Shown: positions 28,383 to 34,226 of the stretch, piece after piece
How positions within the stretch are numbered: the first letter of the stretch is position 1
Layout of the letters: every line of letters begins with the position of its first letter
Position numbers and translations under genes: made by a program
The notes under the pieces: model-generated
Seen by the model: the letters and a program-made list of their open reading frames with translations, nothing else
The model's database searches: none
What the model was told of the DNA's origin: nothing
Origin: Cytobacillus stercorigallinarum
Lineage (GTDB): Bacteria > Bacillota > Bacilli > Bacillales > Cytobacillaceae
DNA: 34,226 nucleotides
Direction: 5' to 3'
Assembly (NCBI RefSeq): GCF_014836495.1
Contig: NZ_JACSQT010000020.1
Span: 1 to 34,226 of the forward strand

Positions 28383-30356
28383 ATGCCCTCGTATTTAGAA
28401 AAGAAAACGATGCGTTATTGCTTGTTTGCTTTAATTGGTGTAACCGTCGTTCTTCTAGCGATTATGGCGTTGTACAATTGGATATTGAGTCTCGTTGCAC
28501 TCCTCCTTTTCGGCCTTCCTTTCTACCTATTATTTAAGTTTGATTATGAGCAGAGGAAGGAAACAGAGGAGTACATATCGACCTTATCTTACCGTGTAAA
28601 AAAGGTAGGGGAAGAAGCATTAATGGAGATGCCAATTGGCATTATGCTGATTAATGATGAGTATTATATTGATTGGACAAATCCATATATGGCATCATGC
28701 TTTGGGGAAGATACATTGGTAGGAAGATCACTTTATGATGTAGCAGATGCTTTAATTCCTATCATTAAGAAAGAGATTGAATCAGAGACCATTACGCTAA
28801 AAGATCGCAAATTTCGCGTGGTGCATAAGCCTGACGAACGTCTGCTTTATTTCTTTGATGTGACAGAGCAAACACAGATTGAAAAATTATACGAAGATGA
28901 ACGTACCGTTATTGCTATTATCTTTTTAGATAATTATGATGATTTAACACAAGGAATGGATGACCAGACAAGAAGCAGTTTAAATAATCTTGTCACCTCT
29001 ATTTTAAATAAATGGGCCATGGAAAATGGTGTCTTCTTTAAGCGTGTATCTTCAGAGCGATTCATCGCCGTCTTTAACGAAAGTATTTTAGATCAGTTTG
29101 AGAAAAGTAAATTTACCATTCTTGATTTTGTCAGAGAAACGACAGCCAAACAAAATGTGCCACTCACATTAAGTATAGGCGTTGGGGCTGGGGTTTCCGA
29201 TTTGCCAGAACTAGGTGTCTTAGCTCAATCTAGTTTAGACCTCGCTCTTGGTAGAGGCGGTGACCAGGTAGCGATTAAACAGCCAAATGGTAAAGTGAAA
29301 TTTTTCGGAGGGAAGACGAACCCTGTTGAGAAACGCACGAGAGTACGGGCACGCGTTATTTCCCACGCATTAAAGGAATTAGTCTCAGAAAGTGATAAAG
29401 TCATCGTCATGGGTCATAAACGGCCGGACATGGACGCGATTGGTGCTGCCATTGGTATTCAAAAGGTAGCCGAGATGAATCATCGTGATGGATATATTGT
29501 CGTTAATAAAGACGAATTTGATCAAAGCGTAAATCGTTTAATGGCTGAGATAGAGAAAAAAGAAGAGCTTTATGCGAAATTCATCACGCCAGATCAAGCG
29601 TTAGAGATGGCAACGGATGATACTTTACTTGTTGTTGTTGATACCCATAAGCCTTCTATGGTGATAGAAGAGCGATTGCTTGCTAAAATAGAAGATGTAG
29701 TTGTGATCGATCATCATCGTCGCGGCGAAGATTTTATTAAAAATCCGCTGCTCGTTTACATGGAGCCTTATGCCTCTTCGACAGCAGAATTAGTGACCGA
29801 ATTGCTAGAATATCAACCGAAGAATCGTAAAATTGATATGCTTGAGGCGACCGCACTCCTCGCTGGAATTATCGTTGATACGAAGAGCTTTACGTTAAGA
29901 ACCGGCGCAAGAACCTTTGATGCAGCATCTTATTTAAGAGGACAAGGGGCCGATACAGTCCTTGTGCAACGATTCTTAAAAGAAGATGTCGACACGTATA
30001 TAAAACGGGCGAAAATCATTGAAACGGTAGAATTTTACCGAAATGGCCTAGCCATTGCTAAAGGTGCTGAAGATGATATATACGACCAAGTGTTAATTGC
30101 ACAAGCAGCCGATACATTACTGGCAATGGACGGTGTGACAGCTTCATTCGTCATTTCTTATCGTGCCGATGAAATGATTGGTGTGAGTGCTCGCTCATTA
30201 GGTGATATTAACGTACAGGTCATTATGGAGGCGCTAGAAGGGGGCGGCCATTTAACAAATGCTGCTACTCAATTAGATGATGTCTCAATCAATGATGTAG
30301 AAAGTAAATTAAAAGAAGCAATTGATGAGTATTTAGAAGGGAGAAAAGAAGAATGA
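28383..30356 (+). CDS. gdpP: cyclic-di-AMP phosphodiesterase GdpP
   Basis: GdpP hydrolyses c-di-AMP to 5'-pApA at the membrane, controlling potassium and cell-wall homeostasis. The 657-residue protein has two membrane segments (about 12-52), a PAS-like domain (about 80-165) and a degenerate GGDEF domain in which the motif is SSERF (about 223-227). The DHH/DHHA1 phosphodiesterase follows with [11 protein letters not shown] (344-354), D420 and the signature DHH at 443-445. All visible metal ligands are intact. TAGGAGTTG precedes the ATG. The stop overlaps the rplI start by 4 bases. Confidence 0.97.
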   Translation: MPSYLEKKTMRYCLFALIGVTVVLLAIMALYNWILSLVALLLFGLPFYLLFKFDYEQRKETEEYISTLSYRVKKVGEEALMEMPIGIMLINDEYYIDWTNPYMASCFGEDTLVGRSLYDVADALIPIIKKEIESETITLKDRKFRVVHKPDERLLYFFDVTEQTQIEKLYEDERTVIAIIFLDNYDDLTQGMDDQTRSSLNNLVTSILNKWAMENGVFFKRVSSERFIAVFNESILDQFEKSKFTILDFVRETTAKQNVPLTLSIGVGAGVSDLPELGVLAQSSLDLALGRGGDQVAIKQPNGKVKFFGGKTNPVEKRTRVRARVISHALKELVSESDKVIVMGHKRPDMDAIGAAIGIQKVAEMNHRDGYIVVNKDEFDQSVNRLMAEIEKKEELYAKFITPDQALEMATDDTLLVVVDTHKPSMVIEERLLAKIEDVVVIDHHRRGEDFIKNPLLVYMEPYASSTAELVTELLEYQPKNRKIDMLEATALLAGIIVDTKSFTLRTGARTFDAASYLRGQGADTVLVQRFLKEDVDTYIKRAKIIETVEFYRNGLAIAKGAEDDIYDQVLIAQAADTLLAMDGVTASFVISYRADEMIGVSARSLGDINVQVIMEALEGGGHLTNAATQLDDVSINDVESKLKEAIDEYLEGRKEE

Positions 30357-30802
30357 AAGTCATTTTCTTAAAAGATGTTAAAGGAAAAGGGAAAAAAGGT
30401 GAAGTGAAGAACGTAGCAGACGGCTATGCACATAACTTCTTAATTAAACAAGGACTCGCTGTTGAGGCAAATAACTCAAATGTAAGTTCATTGAATGCAC
30501 AAAAAAAGAAAGAAGAAAAAGAAGCAGCAGCAGAGTTAGCAGAGGCGAAGCAATTAAAAGAAACATTAGAGAAGCTAACACTGGAATTTTCAACAAAAGC
30601 AGGAGAAGGCGGGCGTCTATTCGGTTCGATTACAAGCAAGCAAATTGCCGAAGAATTAAAGAAGGCGCATAATATTAAAATCGACAAGCGCAAAATCGAA
30701 TTAAGTGACGCCATTCGTACTTTAGGATATACAAAAGTACCGGTTAAACTGCACACTGAAGTATCAGCGACTTTAAATGTACATGTAAAAGAAGCCAATT
30801 AA
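30353..30802 (+). CDS. rplI: 50S ribosomal protein L9
   Basis: L9 is an elongated large-subunit protein with two RNA-binding domains joined by a long helix. The 149-residue protein has the N-terminal signature [18 protein letters not shown] with NFLIKQGLA after it, a Lys/Glu/Ala-rich connecting helix (about 48-75), and the C-terminal domain with [15 protein letters not shown]. Its ATG overlaps the gdpP stop, with AAGGGAG upstream. A terminator follows and separates it from dnaC. Confidence 0.98.
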   Translation: MKVIFLKDVKGKGKKGEVKNVADGYAHNFLIKQGLAVEANNSNVSSLNAQKKKEEKEAAAELAEAKQLKETLEKLTLEFSTKAGEGGRLFGSITSKQIAEELKKAHNIKIDKRKIELSDAIRTLGYTKVPVKLHTEVSATLNVHVKEAN

Positions 30803-30851
30803 AGAATTTAACAACGCATCAAAAGAATTCATGGTAAAATAATAGAGTGAA

Positions 30852-30887
30852 AAAAATGTGATCGGTGCAGGCTGATCACATTTTTGT
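30852..30887 (+). terminator. rplI terminator
   Basis: A perfect 12-bp stem (30852-30863 with 30874-30885) and 10-base loop, with T's in and after the 3' arm, lie about 50 bases after rplI. Confidence 0.88.
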
Positions 30888-30934
30888 TCATCTCACGTGT
30901 TTAAAATGTGTCAGAATGAGGAGGTTCTATCGTT

Positions 30935-32299
30935 TTGAGTGAATTATTTGCTGATCGTCTCCCTCCGCAAAACATAGAGGCTGAACAAGCTGTTCTAGGC
31001 GCAATCTTTCTGGAGCCTTCCTCGTTAACAATGGCTTCAGAGCTATTAATTCCTGAAGATTTCTATAGAGCGGCTCATCAAAGAATTTTTAATGTCATGC
31101 TGAAATTAAATGACAAGGGAGAAGCCGTTGATTTAGTAACAGTAACAGAAGAATTAAACGCAGCCAAAATGTTAGAGGATACAGGCGGAGTAACTTATTT
31201 AAGTGAATTAGCTGCATCTGTTCCAACAGCAGCAAATATAGAATATTACGCCAAAATAGTAGAAGAAAAATCGATCTTACGTAGACTCATCCGTACGGCA
31301 ACAGACATTGCCCAAGATGGATATACGAGAGAAGATGAAGTAGAATCACTACTTGGCGAAGCAGAAAAAAATATATTAGAAGTGTCGCAACGTAAAAATG
31401 CAGGGGCTTTCCACAATATTAAAGATGTGCTTGTTCGTACGTATGATAATATCGAGGTCATGCATAACCGTAAAGGGGATATCACGGGGATAGCGACTGG
31501 GTTTGCCGAGCTTGATCATATGACAGCAGGCTTTCAGCGCAATGATTTAATTATCGTTGGCGCTAGACCTTCCGTTGGTAAAACAGCTTTTGCATTAAAT
31601 ATCGCGCAAAATGTTGCCGTTAAAACACAAGAAAATGTTGCCATCTTTAGTTTGGAGATGGGTGCGGAACAGCTCGTAATGCGGATGCTGTGTGCGGAAG
31701 GAAATATCGATGCCCAACGTCTCAGAACAGGTTCTTTAACCGATGATGATTGGGGCAAGTTGACGATGGCGATGGGCAGCCTATCTAATGCTGGAATTTT
31801 CATCGATGATACGCCTGGTGTAAGAATCACAGAAATTCGTTCGAAATGTCGTCGCTTGAAGCAGGAGCATGGCTTAGGTATGATCCTCATCGACTACTTG
31901 CAGCTTATTTTAGGTAGCGGCCGTTCTGGTGAAAACCGTCAGCAAGAAGTCTCTGAAATCTCGCGTTCCTTAAAAGCGCTTGCCAGAGAGTTGCAAGTAC
32001 CTGTTATTGCCTTATCACAGCTATCACGTGGCGTTGAGCAACGACAAGATAAACGTCCGATGATGTCTGATATACGTGAATCAGGAAGTATTGAGCAGGA
32101 TGCCGACATCGTTGCCTTCCTATATCGTGATGATTATTATGACAAAGAGTCCGAAGATAAAAATATCATCGAAATCATCATCGCTAAACAACGTAACGGC
32201 CCAGTCGGTACCGTCCAGCTAGCCTTCGTCAAAGAATATAATAAATTCGTCAACCTAGAAAAAAGATTTGACGATTCATTTGCTCCGCCTGGGGCATAA
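30935..32299 (+). CDS. dnaC: replicative DNA helicase (DnaB-type, dnaC in Bacillus)
   Basis: This is the hexameric 5'-3' replicative helicase, called DnaC in B. subtilis and DnaB in E. coli. The 454-residue protein has the N-terminal helical domain (PPQNIEAEQAVLGA start) and a RecA-like C-terminal domain with Walker A GARPSVGKT (209-217), Walker B ILIDYLQLI near 318, and ALSQLSRGVEQR near 357. The TTG start follows GAGGAGG at 10-base spacing. In B. subtilis it likewise follows rplI. A terminator follows. Confidence 0.98.
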   Translation: MSELFADRLPPQNIEAEQAVLGAIFLEPSSLTMASELLIPEDFYRAAHQRIFNVMLKLNDKGEAVDLVTVTEELNAAKMLEDTGGVTYLSELAASVPTAANIEYYAKIVEEKSILRRLIRTATDIAQDGYTREDEVESLLGEAEKNILEVSQRKNAGAFHNIKDVLVRTYDNIEVMHNRKGDITGIATGFAELDHMTAGFQRNDLIIVGARPSVGKTAFALNIAQNVAVKTQENVAIFSLEMGAEQLVMRMLCAEGNIDAQRLRTGSLTDDDWGKLTMAMGSLSNAGIFIDDTPGVRITEIRSKCRRLKQEHGLGMILIDYLQLILGSGRSGENRQQEVSEISRSLKALARELQVPVIALSQLSRGVEQRQDKRPMMSDIRESGSIEQDADIVAFLYRDDYYDKESEDKNIIEIIIAKQRNGPVGTVQLAFVKEYNKFVNLEKRFDDSFAPPGA

Positions 32300-32336
32300 A
32301 GAGGGAAACAGTTTATTGCTGTTTTCCTCTTTTTTA
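32300..32336 (+). terminator. dnaC terminator
   Basis: A 12-base stem (32300-32311 with 32319-32330, one G-T pair) and 7-base loop are followed by T's, directly after dnaC. I see nothing else in 32337-32566. Confidence 0.93.
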
Positions 32337-32566
32337 ATGGGAGTATACATTAGGATCGGTAGTTAAAGGTGGTTTGAGCGGTTTATAAATCTCAGGCTAT
32401 GGATTTTCTTTTGATAATTGGGTTCGATTTTAGTTTGCTTATTTTAAAGCTCCTTGTTAAATAAACGCACTCACAATACTTCTGTTTTTTCATGGCAAAA
32501 ATATAACTTCCAAATTAGTCGTGTAATTCTTTTTTTACATTAGTCATTGAAGAATTGCTTTTTCCA

Positions 32567-33493
32567 TTACTCTGCTATTTTGTCCATAGGAATTACCCAA
32601 ATTTCCATACAGTTTATCCCAGCATTTTCTTTGTAATATTTTTCTGCTGAGAATGGTTGCGTGACCAGTTCATGTTTCTTAAGCCATGTTTCAAACAGAT
32701 ACTTATTTGCTTGATTTAAGGCGGTTGTAACAAGTTCTTCAAAAGACGCTGCTTCAATTCTACACACTATATATTCTCCAGCAGGCAAAATTTGTTTTAC
32801 CATACCATCATTCGTACTTATGTTAGTCGAGTTTGCTAATCCACCGGCAAAATAAATAAATGTTCCTTTATCGAGGTTTGCCGTATGAGACATTCCCATT
32901 TCAACGTCCCTGTAAAGAGAATCTGCTATCATATTTTTCTTTGAGCGAAATTTTTGCCAAAGTTGCCCTGGAACATCAATACCGGTACTTTCTCCAACTG
33001 GAATCTGATTGGAAATATTTACTTCTGCTTCAAAACCAAGGTATATTTCTGATTCTTTCAATGATTTCTTCTGGATTTCTAAAACAATATTACCTACTAT
33101 CACAGGAACATTTTCGTCGATTAGTACATAATTCGCTGAAATTTCCGGTTTGTCAAAAGTGTTAAGCATTGGCAGATTCTTTCTGTATTCTTCTGGTGTC
33201 ATTTGATATGTTTCCTTAAATGCCCTTGTAAAGTTTGCATGACTTGAAAAGCCATAGCTCAAAGCTACATCCAGAATTCTTTGCTTTGTATTTTTCAGAT
33301 CATTGATTGCTTTTGCAAGACGACGGAGTTTTATATATTCCTGTACTGGTTTTCTTACTAATCGTTTAAATAGTCTTTGAAAATAAAACGGTGAAAGAGA
33401 GGCAATATTTGCCAAGGTTTCTGTCTGAATTTCTTTTGACATGTTTTCCTCAATATAGGTTAATGTTCTTTCTATTGATTCCCATGCGTACAT
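32567..33493 (-). CDS. AraC-family regulator with GyrI-like effector domain
   Basis: This 308-residue regulator has an N-terminal AraC double helix-turn-helix (residues about 8-105) with the signature ILDVALSYGFSSHANFTRAFK and TPEEYR. A C-terminal GyrI-like small-molecule-binding domain (about 120-305) follows, the layout of the SoxS/Rob-Bacillus multidrug-sensing type. The frame runs to 33556, but AAGGAGG lies seven bases before the ATG at 33493. No target gene is visible beside it. It runs head-on to replication and to the right of dnaC, outside the usual core order, so it is likely accessory. Confidence 0.88.
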   Translation of the reverse strand: MYAWESIERTLTYIEENMSKEIQTETLANIASLSPFYFQRLFKRLVRKPVQEYIKLRRLAKAINDLKNTKQRILDVALSYGFSSHANFTRAFKETYQMTPEEYRKNLPMLNTFDKPEISANYVLIDENVPVIVGNIVLEIQKKSLKESEIYLGFEAEVNISNQIPVGESTGIDVPGQLWQKFRSKKNMIADSLYRDVEMGMSHTANLDKGTFIYFAGGLANSTNISTNDGMVKQILPAGEYIVCRIEAASFEELVTTALNQANKYLFETWLKKHELVTQPFSAEKYYKENAGINCMEIWVIPMDKIAE

Positions 33494-33798
33494 ATCAGTA
33501 CCTCCTTGTTCTTTATATCTATAGAATAGCAGAAGGATTCTGATCGAGTTTTTCACACAATGCTCTTATATTAATAAAATAAGTAGTTAATTAAAGGTGT
33601 GGAGAAATGAAATCTCTTCTTCAACTAAACTGCGCTGATAGTTGAATACTAGTAGGGTTTCTTATCAATTTTTAAATGACCAGACTTTGTTTTAAAACTA
33701 CATTTTTGCTTATTTTTAGAATGTACATAGGCAAACTATTATTTGATATGGATGGGGATTTACACCTGTACTTGATGATTTTTGTGCTTAAACATGGC
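33494..33798. other. noncoding gap with one inverted repeat
   Basis: This 305-base AT-rich gap between the AraC-type gene and array 2 has no supported gene. It contains the 8-bp inverted repeat TTCAACTA (33620-33627) / TAGTTGAA (33639-33646) with an 11-base centre and no T run, so it is not a terminator. A 12-codon frame (33608) next to it is too short to support. Confidence 0.5.
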
Positions 33799-34157
33799 AT
33801 TTATTATTTGCCTACACAATTCGTGAGCATTCACTGAACAATTTCTCATTTGCTCACCCAAGTCAAGAGCATTCACTTAACTAATGTGAGCATTTCCCGT
33901 TTGCCCCCACAAGACATGAGTTTTCATCTAACAAATGTGGTTATTTCTCGTTTGCGCCCACAAGTCAAGAGCATTCGTCTTACTAATGTGAGCATTTCCC
34001 GTTTGTCCCCACAAGTCAAGAGCATTTACCTAACTAATGTGAGCATTTCTCATTTGCGCCCACAAGTAAAGAGAATTCGTCTCACAAATGTGTTCATTTC
34101 CCGTTTGCCCCCACAAGACATAAGTTTTCGCCTAACTAATGTGAGCATTTGATTAAG
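33799..34157. repeat. tandem array of 51-bp units (array 2)
   Basis: Full units start at 33841, 33892, 33943, 33994, 34045 and 34096, all spaced exactly 51 bases. A shortened 42-base copy is at 33799, and a truncated one begins at 34147. Typical elements are ATTTCCCGTTTG, CCCCCACAAG and CTAATGTGAGC. Units alternate between an AGTCAAGAGCATTC and an AGACATGAGTTTTC form. The 51-base period keeps a plus-strand frame open for about 100 codons with 17-residue repeats, but there is no ribosome-binding site. The last 70 bases of the window show nothing further. Confidence 0.93.
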
Positions 34158-34226
34158 TCCATATAATTGTGTAAAAAGAAGAGTCATTTTATTCCTTCTT
34201 GTCAACACTGTTTTCAACGACGATAA

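Noticed and set aside
30893..30905. Second parS-like site (CTCACGTGTTT)
   Set aside because: Only the CACGTG core and a few bases match; the flanks differ at several parS positions. The CACGTG within dnaC near 32024 fails for the same reason.
33850..34152. 100-codon gene in array 2
   Set aside because: It is wholly made of the 51-bp repeat, has no ribosome-binding site and its openness follows from the period. Kept as a repeat.

Overview
The window is a replication-origin segment from a low-GC, endospore-forming Firmicute of the Bacillaceae. The gene order is the conserved Bacillus one, shown with dnaA on the minus strand. Leftward on the minus strand run dnaA, dnaN, rlbA (yaaA), recF, remB (yaaB), gyrB and gyrA, then the promoters and leader of an rRNA operon whose 16S gene lies just off the left edge. 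Rightward on the plus strand run rpmH, rnpA, yidC1/spoIIIJ, jag, mnmE, mnmG, rsmG, noc, parA/soj, parB/spo0J, a DUF554 membrane gene, yyaC (minus), yyzM, ychF, rpsF-ssb-rpsR, an accessory ArsR-like regulator/MFS pair, yybS, gdpP, rplI and dnaC, then an AraC-type regulator (minus). spoIIIJ, jag, noc, spo0J and yyaC indicate a spore former. Genus and species cannot be fixed from what I can see.

oriC is bipartite, as in B. subtilis. About 0.5 kb upstream of dnaA (9600-10050) holds three perfect and about eight one-mismatch DnaA boxes plus two perfect Spo0A-box heptamers. The dnaA-dnaN gap (8025-8180) holds further boxes, an AT-rich unwinding stretch and a row of DnaA-trio-like triplets. A separate DnaA-box cluster lies between jag and mnmE (12926-13020), next to a candidate mnmE promoter. 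One parS-like site lies inside parB.

Nearly all genes point away from oriC, with the replication forks. The exceptions are yyaC and the AraC-type regulator, which run head-on to the rightward fork. The genes serve replication (dnaA, dnaN, recF, gyrA/B, dnaC, ssb), segregation and division-site control (parA, parB, noc), ribosome and tRNA maturation (rnpA, mnmE, mnmG, rsmG, rpmH, rpsF, rpsR, rplI), membrane insertion (yidC), and c-di-AMP turnover (gdpP).

The two variable junctions hold the non-core material. Between rpsR and yybS lie a tandem array of about 51-bp units (24867-25261) and an ArsR-like/MFS operon with its own promoter-operator. To the right of dnaC lie an AraC/GyrI-like regulator and a second 51-bp array (33799-34157). 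The two arrays share a short core in opposite orientation and look like diverged members of one repeat family; this is the most unusual structure in the window. Other points worth a second look are a very basic 27-codon ORF upstream of rpmH and an orphan protein-like frame in the gap before yyaC.
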